Assembly (NCBI GenBank): GCA_030550025.1 | Contig: JAUQQC010000001.1 | Span: 372,001 to 436,000, forward strand | Length of the DNA stretch: 64,000 nt | Reading direction: 5' to 3' | Source: Acidobacteriota bacterium | GTDB lineage: Bacteria > Acidobacteriota > Blastocatellia > HR10 | Shown here: positions 1-9,219 of the stretch, one piece after another | Numbering within the stretch: the first letter of the stretch is position 1 | How the letters are laid out: each line of letters starts with the position of its first letter | Notes under the pieces: model-generated | Told to the model about the DNA's origin: nothing | Databases searched by the model: none | What the model saw: the letters and a program-made list of their open reading frames with translations, nothing else | Translations under genes and position numbers: made by a program

Positions 1-1635
1 CCTGATGAGGTGCGGGCCGAAGCCGAACGCGAATTGCGTCGCATGGAACGACTGCCGGCGACGGCGCCGGATTATCACGTCATCCGCACGTATCTGGAAT
101 GGATTCTGGAGCTGCCCTGGCGTAAGAGCACGGAGGACAATCTCGATCTGGAGCACGCGCGCCAGATCTTAGACGAAGACCATTATGACCTGGAGGAAGT
201 GAAGGATCGCATCCTCGAATTCTTGGCCGTGCTCAAGCTCAAGCCGGGGGCCAAGAGTCCGATCCTCTGCTTCGTCGGACCGCCGGGCGTGGGGAAGACG
301 AGTCTGGGACAATCCATCGCGCGCGCTCTGGGACGGAAGTTCGAGCGCATGAGCCTGGGGGGCGTCCGCGATGAAGCGGAGCTGCGGGGGCATCGTCGAA
401 CGTATGTGGGAGCCTTGCCCGGACGCATCATTCAAGCGTTGCGTCGCGCCGGGACAAATAACCCTGTTCTCATGCTCGATGAAGTGGATAAGCTCGGGGT
501 GGATTTCCGCGGAGATCCAGCGGCGGCTCTCTTGGAAGTGCTCGATCCGCAGCAGAACCATACGTTTCGAGACCACTATCTCGACTTACCGTTCGATCTC
601 TCGCGCGTCTTCTTCATCTGCACGGCGAATACGCTGGCGACAGTCCCTCCGGCCTTGCGCGATCGTATGGAGGTCATCCCTCTGCCGGGGTACAGCGAGG
701 AGCAGAAGTTCGAGATCGCACGTCGGTTCTTATTGCCGCGGCAGATCCATGAGAACGGGCTGCAGCCGGAGCAGCTGACGCTCACCGATGAGGCCTTGCG
801 GCACATCATCTCTCGGTACACGCGCGAGGCCGGCGTGCGTCAACTCGAACGCAGCATCGGGCAGATCGCGCGCAAGGTCGCGCGAAAGATCGCCGAGGGG
901 AAAGTGACGGCCGTCCGCGTGGACGTCGCAGAAGTGAAAGAGTACCTTGGGCCGGAGAGGTTCTTCTCCGAGCAAGCGCGGAAGGTATTGCCTCCGGGGG
1001 TAGCACCGGGGCTGGCATGGACGGAGACTGGTGGGGAAGTCATCTACGTCGAAGCGACTTTACTGCCCGGTGGTAAGGGGTTGACGCTCACGGGACAGTT
1101 GGGCGAAGTCATGCAAGAATCGGCGCGCGCTGCTCAAAGCTATCTCTGGGCGCATGCGCGCGAGTTGGGGATCGCGCCCTCACTCTTTGAGAAAAATGGC
1201 GTGCATCTGCATGTTCCAGCGGGAGCGGTGCCGAAGGATGGTCCCTCGGCCGGCGTGACGATGGTCGCCGCACTGGCCTCGCTCTACTTGAGGCGCCCCG
1301 TGCGCGCCGATGTGGCGATGACCGGAGAGATCACGCTCTCGGGCCTGGTGCTTCCCATCGGAGGGGTGAAGGAGAAAGTTCTGGCCGCACGGCGCGCCGG
1401 CATCAAGACGGTCATCCTTCCCAAACCGAATCTTCAAGAGCTGGACGAGTTGCCCCCGGAGGTGCGGAGCGATCTCACGATCCTTCCCGTCGAGACGATT
1501 GATGAGGTCCTGCGACATGTTTTCGTGAAATCCCCAACGGGGGATCGTAACGGGCATAAGCGACGACTCGCCGTGGGCGCTCGAAGTGGGCGCGCGCAGA
1601 AGGCTATCAGAAGGACCGTGAAGTCCCGGGCGTGA
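1..1635 (+). CDS. lon: ATP-dependent protease Lon (5' end outside window)
   Basis: Lon is a cytoplasmic homo-oligomeric AAA+ serine protease that degrades misfolded and regulatory proteins. The reading frame is open from base 1, so the gene starts upstream; about 544 of the usual 780-820 residues are present. What is seen is the end of the N-terminal/linker region ([17 protein letters not shown]), the Walker A motif GPPGVGKTS near residue 90, a Walker B region ([10 protein letters not shown]), and the C-terminal protease domain. The catalytic serine lies in [10 protein letters not shown] (codon at 1246-1248) and the catalytic lysine in GVKEKVLAA (codon at 1369-1371), so the visible part looks active. 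The C-terminus carries a short basic tail ([21 protein letters not shown]). It converges with the next gene on the minus strand. Identification is secure. Confidence 0.97.
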   Translation, partial: PDEVRAEAERELRRMERLPATAPDYHVIRTYLEWILELPWRKSTEDNLDLEHARQILDEDHYDLEEVKDRILEFLAVLKLKPGAKSPILCFVGPPGVGKTSLGQSIARALGRKFERMSLGGVRDEAELRGHRRTYVGALPGRIIQALRRAGTNNPVLMLDEVDKLGVDFRGDPAAALLEVLDPQQNHTFRDHYLDLPFDLSRVFFICTANTLATVPPALRDRMEVIPLPGYSEEQKFEIARRFLLPRQIHENGLQPEQLTLTDEALRHIISRYTREAGVRQLERSIGQIARKVARKIAEGKVTAVRVDVAEVKEYLGPERFFSEQARKVLPPGVAPGLAWTETGGEVIYVEATLLPGGKGLTLTGQLGEVMQESARAAQSYLWAHARELGIAPSLFEKNGVHLHVPAGAVPKDGPSAGVTMVAALASLYLRRPVRADVAMTGEITLSGLVLPIGGVKEKVLAARRAGIKTVILPKPNLQELDELPPEVRSDLTILPVETIDEVLRHVFVKSPTGDRNGHKRRLAVGARSGRAQKAIRRTVKSRA

Positions 1636-1674
1636 CGGATGCTCTTGATCCGCCACGCCTGGAGACGCCGAGGC

Positions 1675-2217
1675 TCATGGGAGGTCCAGACCGAGCACCT
1701 TCCGAATGGTCCGTCGGGGCTCCGGACCGAGATCCACTTCGACCAGGCCGAGGGAGAGGAAAGCCGGGGCCGCTTGTTGATCCTCCACGAATCGTTCCAG
1801 ACCTGCGAGCCTCCGCTTCTGAGCCTCCGTCAAGAGGCTGAAGAACCCATTCCGGAACGTGTCCTGGACATTCTCGATTTGAGCGCGCGTACCTCGCAGC
1901 GCGATGACGACGCTCCCAACGGCGACCGGATCAGGGCTCGGCGCTTGGAGCAAACGAGAGAGCTCCGCCGATTGAGCGGCGAGGGCCCGAAGCAAAGGAG
2001 CTAGTGTCTCCTCGCGCGTGCGCAGCAGCGCGATCAGGCGCTCGGTCTGCGACGGCGTCAGGTCCAGATAGAGTCGGACGACCTCCACGCGCGGATCCGG
2101 AGGCGATGGGGTTTGCGCCGCCTCCTGGCCTTGCGCGCTGGTGTAGAATCGTCCCGAACCGATAAGCGTAAGAAGAAGGAAGAGTCCGAGGACGCTTCGA
2201 TGGTGTGCCCAACTCAT
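1675..2217 (-). CDS. Small exported LTxxQ-motif (Spy/CpxP-like) protein
   Basis: About 180 residues. The start at 2217 is chosen because AAAGGAGGTGGCAG lies directly before its ATG; an upstream in-frame ATG has no such site. After a short basic N-terminus there is one hydrophobic segment (SVLGLFLLLTLIGSG) consistent with a signal peptide or anchor, then a helical, charged domain. It contains two LTxxQ-type motifs, LTPSQTERL and LTEAQKRRL, the hallmark of the Spy/CpxP and zinc-resistance-associated periplasmic fold. Such proteins act as ATP-independent periplasmic chaperones or stress sensors. It stands alone, convergent with lon. The family assignment rests on the motifs and helical layout only, so the function stays tentative. 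Confidence 0.6.
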   Translation of the reverse strand: MSWAHHRSVLGLFLLLTLIGSGRFYTSAQGQEAAQTPSPPDPRVEVVRLYLDLTPSQTERLIALLRTREETLAPLLRALAAQSAELSRLLQAPSPDPVAVGSVVIALRGTRAQIENVQDTFRNGFFSLLTEAQKRRLAGLERFVEDQQAAPAFLSLGLVEVDLGPEPRRTIRKVLGLDLP

Positions 2218-2319
2218 CTGCCACCTCCTTTTGATAGAGATCGCGCTCACCACCAGATGTAAGACGGTCTTCCCGGAGGGAAAGTTTGGAGACTTTTTCG
2301 CATCGAAGAACGAAGGCCA

Positions 2320-3657
2320 TCACGCTGGCCTTCGCGCCAGGAGGATGCGAAGATCGCGGACGTTATTCCCCGTCGGGCCCGTGATCACCGCGTCGCTCAG
2401 CAGGTGGAAGAACGTGTAGGAGTCGTTCTCCTGGAGGAAGCGCTCTGGATCGAGTCCCAGAACGCGAGCGCGAGCGACCGTCTGCGCATCGGCGACCGCT
2501 CCGGCGGCCGGGCTGATCCCGTCAATCCCATCCGTGCCGGCGCTCAGCACGGCGATCTCACCGTTGGCGGCCAACTCCGGGAGTCGAAGCGCTGCGTAAA
2601 GGACGAATTCTTGATTCCGTCCCCCCACCCCCGATCCTCGTACGGGGCAGCTCACTTCGCCGCCGGCGATCAAGCACACGGGTTCTCCCACGTGCGCTTC
2701 GCGCAGGGCGACGAGTTGAGCCAGGAGATGATCGGCCACGTCGCGGTAATACCCCTCGTGCGGTTCGGGATCCACGCTTACGCGGAATCCGAGCGAGGCC
2801 GCGATGTCGGCCGCCGCTTGGAGAGCCGTTCGGTTATCCATGAGCAAGTGGTAGCTGCTGCGCGAGAAGATGGGATCGCCCGGCTTCGGCGTCTCATGCA
2901 ACCGGCGTTCCCGAATGAGTCGGGCGATCCGCTCGGGAAGGCGCGGCAGGAGATCGTAGCGTTCGATCACCCGATAGACATCTTCGAGCGTCGTCTCATC
3001 GGGCCCCGTCGGATTCGAGGCGATGGAGGAAAGATCGCCAGGATTCACATCGGAGATATAGAGCGTCACCTGTCGCGCCGGATAGGCGAGCGCAGCCAAT
3101 CGTCCCCCTTTGATGGCCGAGAGATGTTTCCGAACGGCGTTGATCTCTGCGATGGTCGCTCCTACCGTGACCAAGGTTCGATTCAACTGCTGCAGGTCGT
3201 CCAAGGTGATCGAGTCCTCGATGGGTTTCTCGATCAGGGCCGATCCGCCTCCGGAGACGAGGAAAATGACGAGCGTACGCTCATCGGCGGTACGGAGGTG
3301 CTGCATGATTCGCTCCGCTCCTTCCAAACTCCCTCGGTTGGGGACGGGATGTCCACCTTCGATGAGGACGAAGTGCTTCGCCTCGCGAAGATCGTGCTGT
3401 GGGGGGAATGCGTTAGTGACGACAATACCAGCCGTGAGGCGCGGTCCCAGCAGTTCGTGAAAGGCGCTCGCCATAGCGAGGGCGGCCTTCCCGAACGCGA
3501 TCACAGAGCAGCGCGAATAGAGAGACAGATCGAAGACCTCCCCGCAGAGCACGAGTCGTTCCCCCTCCAAAGCGGCCTGAGCGCGCACGACGGCGCGCAC
3601 GTCAATTCGCTCGAGCGTCCGCAGGAAGATATCCCGCGCTGCCTCCTTCATCATCAT
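2320..3657 (-). CDS. Glycerate 2-kinase, MOFRL family
   Basis: About 445 residues of the DUF4147/MOFRL type, which phosphorylate D-glycerate to 2-phosphoglycerate with ATP; older annotations call the family hydroxypyruvate reductase. Seen are the N-terminal domain with AFGKAALAMA and LVSGGGSALIEKP (glycine-rich, phosphate-binding) and the C-terminal MOFRL domain with CLIAGGEVSCPVRGSG, GGRNQEFVL and SAGTDGIDG. The open frame extends 59 codons upstream to 3834, but that stretch has no family similarity, so I place the start at the triple ATG at 3649-3657. A TACAAT box about 10 nt upstream of that ATG, with CTGAAA 17 bp before it, is a possible promoter and would give a very short leader. It is a single-gene unit, divergent from the YihY gene. 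Confidence 0.9.
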   Translation of the reverse strand: MMMKEAARDIFLRTLERIDVRAVVRAQAALEGERLVLCGEVFDLSLYSRCSVIAFGKAALAMASAFHELLGPRLTAGIVVTNAFPPQHDLREAKHFVLIEGGHPVPNRGSLEGAERIMQHLRTADERTLVIFLVSGGGSALIEKPIEDSITLDDLQQLNRTLVTVGATIAEINAVRKHLSAIKGGRLAALAYPARQVTLYISDVNPGDLSSIASNPTGPDETTLEDVYRVIERYDLLPRLPERIARLIRERRLHETPKPGDPIFSRSSYHLLMDNRTALQAAADIAASLGFRVSVDPEPHEGYYRDVADHLLAQLVALREAHVGEPVCLIAGGEVSCPVRGSGVGGRNQEFVLYAALRLPELAANGEIAVLSAGTDGIDGISPAAGAVADAQTVARARVLGLDPERFLQENDSYTFFHLLSDAVITGPTGNNVRDLRILLARRPA

Positions 3658-3791
3658 CGCTTCCGCATTGTAACACAGACGAGTCGGCTTTTCAGGCGCG
3701 AGAACCCATGCCGATGACTCTCCCCGCACCGGAACGATGGTGCGACGAAGGATCAAGAGGGCATTCGTTCTTGCGAGAAGAGGCTTCACCA

Positions 3792-3819
3792 TTTGCCTGT
3801 TCTCCCGATGTGGTATAAT
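3792..3819 (+). promoter_or_regulatory. Putative sigma-70 promoter of the YihY gene
   Basis: A perfect TATAAT at 3814-3819 is preceded by TTTGCC (16 bp spacer) or TTGCCT (15 bp). It lies 45 bp before the YihY start, in the divergent gap next to the glycerate kinase. The -35 match is weak. Confidence 0.5.
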
Positions 3820-3864
3820 TAACCCGCCTTTCATTGCGCGAAGCCGAAGGGGGGATCGTCGCCG

Positions 3865-4794
3865 ATGGCACAGGTGCCTTTTGCGACATTACGGAACGGG
3901 GTGCCGAAGCGGGCGATCGTCGTGAGCACATTCTCCCATTTCCTCACCAATGAGCTGCCGACTTCGGCGGCGGCCATCTCCTACTTCGCCATGCTCGGCC
4001 TCTATCCGTTTTTGCTGCTTCTCTTCACATTGAGCCAAGAGTATCCGACGTTCCGGGAGCTCAATCTCCGAGCAATCGAGATCATCCTCGCCTTCTTACC
4101 GGCCTCGCGTGAGGTCCTCGAAACGCATCTGGGTTCCTTCCCATCGCTCTCGCGGGGACAAGTGCTGACGTGTCTCGCCATTATCCTCTGGGTCGCCTCT
4201 TGGGCGTTCACGATCACGGAGAAGGCGATCAATCGCATCTGGCGTACGCCTTGCCGCTCGTTCGTGCGAGGGCGGTTGCTGACGCTCGCGATGCTCGTCG
4301 TCGTGGGGATCCTGCTCGTTCTCTCCGCACTGATGACGGGAATCCTCACCTTTCTTCAGTCGGAGATGGGTGGCTTCTCGCCGCCAGCGGCGGGAATGGT
4401 GCTCGTCTTGGATGGATATTTCTGGCAGGTAGTCTTCGGATTGGCTGGACTGGCGCTCACGGTGATCCTCTTCCTCCTTGTCTACAAGATCCTGCCGAAC
4501 ACGAAGGTGACGGTCATTGAGGCTTTGCCGGGAGCGCTCATTGCCGGGCTCGCGTGGGAGATCGCCAAGTATCTCTTCGCGTGGAGCCTCGTGAAATTCC
4601 CCTACGATCAGCTCTACGGATCCATCGCCGCCGTTGTGGCGACGCTGACGTGGATTTATATTTCGAGCCTCATCATGCTCTTTGGCGCTCAGATGACGGC
4701 TGTGTTGCACTGCGCGCATTTGATTGAAGAACGGCGAGGCCGATTGGCGACCGCACGTCTGGCGGCGGCTCCAAGCGATTCGCGATCGCGGTGA
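3865..4794 (+). CDS. YihY/BrkB-family inner-membrane protein
   Basis: 309 residues of the YihY/virulence factor BrkB family, once mis-called ribonuclease BN. About six hydrophobic segments are visible, including AAISYFAMLGLYPFLLLLF, LTLAMLVVVGILLVLSALM and VFGLAGLALTVILFLLVYKI. The family signatures are the N-terminal LPTSAAAISYFAMLGLYP and the late FAWSLVKFPYDQLYGSIAA followed by WIYISSLIMLFGAQ. It is an integral inner-membrane protein with no settled biochemical role; transport or envelope functions have been suggested for relatives. GGGGGG precedes the ATG by about 12 nt. The next genes (antiterminator, LptD) also concern the envelope, but a good promoter separates them. Confidence 0.9.
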   Translation: MAQVPFATLRNGVPKRAIVVSTFSHFLTNELPTSAAAISYFAMLGLYPFLLLLFTLSQEYPTFRELNLRAIEIILAFLPASREVLETHLGSFPSLSRGQVLTCLAIILWVASWAFTITEKAINRIWRTPCRSFVRGRLLTLAMLVVVGILLVLSALMTGILTFLQSEMGGFSPPAAGMVLVLDGYFWQVVFGLAGLALTVILFLLVYKILPNTKVTVIEALPGALIAGLAWEIAKYLFAWSLVKFPYDQLYGSIAAVVATLTWIYISSLIMLFGAQMTAVLHCAHLIEERRGRLATARLAAAPSDSRSR

Positions 4795-4813
4795 GCGATC
4801 GTGGCGCTTTTCC

Positions 4814-4841
4814 TTGACAATCCTCGGCCGACCACTATGAT
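4814..4841 (+). promoter_or_regulatory. Strong sigma-70-type promoter upstream of antiterminator-lptD
   Basis: TTGACA at 4814-4819, 16 bp spacer, TATGAT at 4836-4841. It lies 55 bp before the antiterminator ATG and probably drives the antiterminator, lptD and the following peptidase gene. Confidence 0.7.
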
Positions 4842-4895
4842 TGATGAGCTGACTTGGGATTTGGAGAATCACGTGGGCGAGGGGGAGACGGGGTG

Positions 4896-5420
4896 ATGGA
4901 TTTCTATCGAGAGACGCACTGGTTCGCTGTTCACACGAAGCCTCACCGAGAAGACTCCGCCGCTATGAATATCGCGCGCCTCGATTTGGAGGTCTTCCTG
5001 CCGAAGGTCAAACAAGAGCGCCTGATCTGCGGCGTCCCTCGTGACGTGATCAAGCCGCTCTTCCCAGGGTACCTCTTCGCGCGATTTTGTCCGGCCACCT
5101 ATCTCCATCTCATCCGATATACTCGCGGAGTCTTGCGCGTCGTCAGTTGTGGTGACGTTCCCCTCCCGGTGGATGAAGCGATCATTCGGGAGATCCGCTC
5201 GCGCATTGGACCGGATGGGTATGTCCGTTTGGAGGACCGATCTCCTCGACCCGGCGATCGCGTTCTCGTTCGCGAAGGGCCACTGCGTGGACTGACGGGG
5301 ATCTTCGAGCGCGAGCTCGATGATCGCGAACGCGTGATCTTACTTTTGGAGGCCATCGAATATCAGGCGCGCGTGGTGATCGAACGGCGATGCCTCTCGC
5401 TGGCGGAGGACCCGGTATGA
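4896..5420 (+). CDS. NusG/RfaH-type transcription antitermination protein
   Basis: 174 residues with an N-terminal NGN domain (HWFAVHTKPHRED, then PLFPGYLFARF, then the RYTRGVLRVV core) and a C-terminal KOW domain (RPGDRVLVREGPLRGLTGIF). This is the layout of NusG paralogues such as RfaH, UpxY and LoaP, which bind RNA polymerase and suppress pausing or termination. The conserved WFAVHTKP with the Phe-Pro-Gly-Tyr-Leu-Phe core supports the RfaH/UpxY branch more than housekeeping NusG, which normally sits with secE and rplK. The start at 4896 follows GAGGGGGAG. lptD begins 34 bp downstream. Specialised NusG proteins usually act on nearby envelope operons, so the target may be lptD itself or an unseen polysaccharide locus. 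Confidence 0.85.
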   Translation: MDFYRETHWFAVHTKPHREDSAAMNIARLDLEVFLPKVKQERLICGVPRDVIKPLFPGYLFARFCPATYLHLIRYTRGVLRVVSCGDVPLPVDEAIIREIRSRIGPDGYVRLEDRSPRPGDRVLVREGPLRGLTGIFERELDDRERVILLLEAIEYQARVVIERRCLSLAEDPV

Positions 5421-5454
5421 CCGCCGCCCATTCGTTCCTGTTATCATTCCTCTC

Positions 5455-7866
5455 ATGAGGGCCGTTGCGTTCGGCATCGGGATCCTCGGCCTCATAGCGT
5501 GGGGAGGGGCTTTGACGTGCGGTTTCGCCGCTGCGCGTGAGAGTGCGCCTCCTCTTTGGGGGAGAGCGCTCCCTCATGTCCCGGCTCGTGTTCGTTGTGC
5601 CCGCCCGCTTCAAGTGCTGCAGGTCGAGATCGAGGCCGATCGGTTGTCACGTGAAGGAGCGCGCGTCACCTATGAGGGGGATGTGGAGATTCGATATGGG
5701 ACGATTCATCTGCGGGCCGATCGCGTGGTGTACAATGAAGCGACCGAAGATGCCGAGGCCGCCGGAGACGTCGTTCTCCAGGCAGAGGGGCAGCGCTTCA
5801 CCGGACGTCGAGCCTGGTTCAACTTCAACACGGGACAAGGGACGGTGTGGGATGTTCGAGGATTCACTGATCGGACGCCGGATGGAACGAGGCTCTATAT
5901 CGAAGCGGAACGAGTGGACCGGATCGCTCCGAACACGTTCGTCATCTCGCGTGGCCGCGTCACCTCTTGCGAGGAACGCGTGCCGAAATGGAGTTTCACC
6001 ACGCGCCGCATGGTGCTGCGCGTCAACGAACGGGTATCGCTCCTCTGGCCAGCCTTTCGGGTGAAAGGCGTCCCACTGCTTGTCTTGCCGTATGCTTCGG
6101 TCCCGGTCAGTCAGCGCGTGCGGAATTCGGGTTTCCTTCTTCCCGGGTTCAGCAACTCCAGCGTCAAAGGGATTTCGCTCACAATCCCGTATTACCAGAC
6201 TCTCGGCCGCAGTGCGGACATCACCCCGCGCTTCCATATCTTCAGCGCGCGAGGATTAGGCTACGGGGCCGACCTCCGATGGCGGACGCGCGAGGATTCC
6301 TCGCTGGAGACCGGATTCTTCCTCGTGCAGGATCGGCTCTTCGGCCCTCCCGGTCCGAATCAAGGGGGGAGCGCTTATTACCTGCGAGCGGTGCAGTATT
6401 TCCCGATGGGATTCGTCGGCACAGCCGATGTGAGCCTCACCAGCAGTTTCGCCTTTCGACAGGTCTTCTCGGATAACTTCCAGCAAGCCATCTCTCCGGA
6501 GGAGCGCATTCAGATCTCGCTCTCGAACAATTTCGGCAGTTATAGCTTCAACCTGCTCCTTTTCTCACGCGATGTGATTCTCCCGACGGCCCTCGTCACG
6601 TTGCGCCAGCTCCCTTCGTTCATCCTCTCTGGGCGTCCGCGATTGCTCTTCGTGAAGGTCCCCATCTATTTCTCCTTCGATGCGGCTGTTGAGGGGATCG
6701 CTCGCAAGGAGCCGACGTTTCGGACGCCCTCGCTCGTACAGCGCTTCGATCTGCACCCCCGATTCACGTTCCCCGTCTTCTCGTTGGGCGGGATGACGCT
6801 GACGCCCGAGGTCGCGCTCCGCGCGACGTTTTATTCCGAGAGCGCTGATCCTCACGATCGGACGCGCATTCGAGGGCAAAGCTGGACGCGCCGTTATGCG
6901 GAGGCGAGCGTGAATATTGAATTGCCCGCGCTGGAGCGGATCTTCCGTCATCGCGACGGGCATCCTTGGTTCCGACATCTCATCGAGTCCACGATCACGT
7001 ATCGGCGCATCGTGGGGATCGGGGCTGATGCTCTGCGGGCGATCCGCGTGGACGAGCGCGATACCATCGCCGATACCCATGAGGTGGAGTACGCGATGGT
7101 CCATCGCTTTTTGAGGACTCGCAACGGGGCGCAAGGAGATCGCTCCGGCGTCGTGTCGGTCGGACATGAGCGGTCGGACGCGTCGGGGGAGTCCGAGGAG
7201 GGCGCCGAGTGGTTTTCCATTCGCATCGCGCAAAAATACTTCTTCGATCCTCGATTCGGCGGAGCGCTGCAGCCCGATCAGCGAAATCAATTCCTCCCGA
7301 TCTACACGCTCTCCGGATTCACCTTCGGTGGGCGCGCGCGTCGCTTCTCTCCGATCCGCGTGAGCGCGCACGCACGACCACTCGCCTCGCTCTTCGCCGA
7401 CGTGCGCTTCGAGTACGATCCCGTGGGGAAGACAATTCGCACGTTCGGCATGACGGCGGGGATCAAGCGAGAAATCTTCGCCTTCGCCCACACGTGGTAT
7501 TGGACAAAACGCCTCACCCTCCCTGATGGCCGCTTTGAGCCGGGGACGTTTTCGGGGAATCTCTATCACGCCTCTTTCACTGTGGGGAAGGCGACGCGCG
7601 GGCTCTTCGTGAGCGCGGATGTGCTCTACGATTTCACAGGCAGGAGCGTGAGCGATCGCCCGTCGTCCGGGCGCCTGGTCTCTTCCTCAGTGCGGGTCGG
7701 GTATGGGTTCAACTGTTGCCAGCTCTTCTTCCAAAATACGACCTTCAACGTGGGCGTGCGGAGCGAGAATCGCTTCGCCGTCGCTCTTGTCTTGAATGGG
7801 ATCGGGAGCTTCGGTTCGCACACGGCGGCTGGGCGCCGGTTCTTCGAACCGTATTCGCCGTTTTGA
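5455..7866 (+). CDS. lptD: LPS-assembly outer membrane protein LptD
   Basis: 803 residues, close to the usual length. LptD with LptE inserts LPS into the outer leaflet of the outer membrane. Seen are an N-terminal hydrophobic signal (VAFGIGILGLIAWGGAL), an OstA/LptA-like jellyroll domain (about 55-170: VTYEGDVEIRYGTIHLRADR), then a long beta-barrel ending in Phe (FFEPYSPF). The four cysteines used for disulfides in E. coli LptD (31, 173, 724, 725) have counterparts at C48, C172 and the tandem C754-C755 (FNCCQLFFQ), so the oxidative assembly scheme appears conserved. There is no clear Shine-Dalgarno at the ATG; translation may couple to the upstream antiterminator gene, whose stop is 34 bp away. 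Confidence 0.93.
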   Translation: MRAVAFGIGILGLIAWGGALTCGFAAARESAPPLWGRALPHVPARVRCARPLQVLQVEIEADRLSREGARVTYEGDVEIRYGTIHLRADRVVYNEATEDAEAAGDVVLQAEGQRFTGRRAWFNFNTGQGTVWDVRGFTDRTPDGTRLYIEAERVDRIAPNTFVISRGRVTSCEERVPKWSFTTRRMVLRVNERVSLLWPAFRVKGVPLLVLPYASVPVSQRVRNSGFLLPGFSNSSVKGISLTIPYYQTLGRSADITPRFHIFSARGLGYGADLRWRTREDSSLETGFFLVQDRLFGPPGPNQGGSAYYLRAVQYFPMGFVGTADVSLTSSFAFRQVFSDNFQQAISPEERIQISLSNNFGSYSFNLLLFSRDVILPTALVTLRQLPSFILSGRPRLLFVKVPIYFSFDAAVEGIARKEPTFRTPSLVQRFDLHPRFTFPVFSLGGMTLTPEVALRATFYSESADPHDRTRIRGQSWTRRYAEASVNIELPALERIFRHRDGHPWFRHLIESTITYRRIVGIGADALRAIRVDERDTIADTHEVEYAMVHRFLRTRNGAQGDRSGVVSVGHERSDASGESEEGAEWFSIRIAQKYFFDPRFGGALQPDQRNQFLPIYTLSGFTFGGRARRFSPIRVSAHARPLASLFADVRFEYDPVGKTIRTFGMTAGIKREIFAFAHTWYWTKRLTLPDGRFEPGTFSGNLYHASFTVGKATRGLFVSADVLYDFTGRSVSDRPSSGRLVSSSVRVGYGFNCCQLFFQNTTFNVGVRSENRFAVALVLNGIGSFGSHTAAGRRFFEPYSPF

Positions 7867-7892
7867 ACATTCGACGCGAAGGGGGGAGAGCG

Positions 7893-9086
7893 ATGGGGTT
7901 CTTCGTCATCATCGGCGCGATGCTCCTGGGAGGGACTTCGGTTAACGGTGGGGAGGGGGCAATGCCGCAGGAATCACGACCGCGGGCACGAGAGGTCGGA
8001 ATCGTAGTCGGCGTGCTCCCGCCGGGACGGTGGAACGCCATCACCGATGTGAAAGGCGTCCGCGTCGGTCACGTGACGCTTATTCGTGGGGACGACGTTC
8101 GCACGGGGGTGACGGCTATCCTCCCGCATGGAGGGAACATCTTTCGCGAGCGAGTCCCCGCGGCCATCGTCGTCGCCAACGGGTTTGGAAAATTAATGGG
8201 GTCGACGCAAGTCACCGAGCTGGGGGAGATCGAGACGCCGATCGTCCTGACGAATACGTTGAGCGTACCGCGCGCGGCTGATGCGCTTTTGGATTACGTG
8301 CTCTCCTTGCCGGGGAATGACGATGTGCGATCGGTGAATCCCATTGTGGCGGAGACGAATGATGGGCTCTTGAACGACATTCGCGGTCGCCACGTCTCGA
8401 AGGAGGACGTCTTGGCGGCTCTGCGGAGCGCTCGAGAGGGGCCGGTCGAGGAAGGATGTGTGGGGGCCGGGACGGGGACGGTGGCGTTCGGGTTCAAAGG
8501 GGGGATTGGAACGGCTTCGCGCGTGCTGCCCCCTGACCTAGGGGGGTACACGGTCGGCGTCCTCGTCCAAACGAATTTCGGAGGCATCCTGACGATCAAC
8601 GGAGCGCCAGTGGGTCGGGAATTAGGGCGGTATTATCTCCGCGAGGAGTTGGAACGGCGCACCCACGATGAGGAGTCCGTAGGGGGATCCGTCATCATCG
8701 TCGTGGCGACGGACGCGCCACTTGATGCGCGAGGGCTGCGACGGCTCGCCATGCGTGCCTTGTTCGGACTGGCACGGACGGGATCGGTCATGACGCACGG
8801 CAGCGGCGACTATGTGATCGCTTTCAGCACGGCAGAGTCCGTTCGGATCAAAGTCGGAGCTGGGCGAGAGCGAACGCTCACGGTCCTCAGCGATGAAGCC
8901 CTCTCGCCACTCTTTCTCGCCGTCATCGAGGCGACCGAAGAGGCCATCTATAACTCGCTCTTTCGAGCGACGACGATGCGCGGACGAGGAGGGCGCGTCG
9001 TTGAAGCCCTGCCCTTGGAGCGGACGCTGGACATCCTGCGCGCGTATAAGGTCGTGAAGACGGAGGCCAGCGGGCGTTCTCAGTGA
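7893..9086 (+). CDS. P1-family (DmpA/S58) aminopeptidase, probably exported
   Basis: About 397 residues. The family comprises Ntn-type self-cleaving aminopeptidases (L-aminopeptidase D-Ala-esterase, beta-peptidyl aminopeptidase). After a hydrophobic N-terminus (FFVIIGAMLLGG) come the family blocks ITDVKGVRVGHVTL, ETNDGLLND, GAGTGTVAFGFKGGIGTASR and GGSVIIVVATDAPLD. In DmpA the precursor is cut before the Ser that opens the last block; here that would be S266 (codon at 8688-8690), so two subunits of about 265 and 132 residues are expected. The start at 7893 follows AAGGGGGGAG and sits 26 bp after the lptD stop, so it is likely cotranscribed with lptD. Export would place it near cell-wall peptides; its substrate is unknown. 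Confidence 0.9.
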   Translation: MGFFVIIGAMLLGGTSVNGGEGAMPQESRPRAREVGIVVGVLPPGRWNAITDVKGVRVGHVTLIRGDDVRTGVTAILPHGGNIFRERVPAAIVVANGFGKLMGSTQVTELGEIETPIVLTNTLSVPRAADALLDYVLSLPGNDDVRSVNPIVAETNDGLLNDIRGRHVSKEDVLAALRSAREGPVEEGCVGAGTGTVAFGFKGGIGTASRVLPPDLGGYTVGVLVQTNFGGILTINGAPVGRELGRYYLREELERRTHDEESVGGSVIIVVATDAPLDARGLRRLAMRALFGLARTGSVMTHGSGDYVIAFSTAESVRIKVGAGRERTLTVLSDEALSPLFLAVIEATEEAIYNSLFRATTMRGRGGRVVEALPLERTLDILRAYKVVKTEASGRSQ

Positions 9087-9149
9087 AAGCGAATCGGAAA
9101 GCTCGCCGATGTCCTTCTCCACCGGGCGCGATTGACGTACCAGCGAGAA

Positions 9150-9211
9150 TTCGCCCCATACCATCTTCGCGGGCGAAAGGGAAAGAGGCGCTGACAGAGC
9201 CAGCGCCTCTT
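9150..9211. terminator. Two stem-loops between convergent genes
   Basis: Stem 1 pairs TTCGCCC (9150-9156) with GGGCGAA (9171-9177). Stem 2 pairs AAGAGGCGCT (9183-9192) perfectly with AGCGCCTCTT (9202-9211). They fill the 133-bp gap between the peptidase gene and receptor 1 and probably end transcription of both; neither has a strong U-tract. Confidence 0.55.
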
Positions 9212-9219
9212 CGGACCGT

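Noticed and set aside
2404..3717. Long open frame opposite the glycerate kinase
   Set aside because: A GC-rich antisense shadow with no domain or ribosome site; the glycerate kinase on the other strand has clear motifs.
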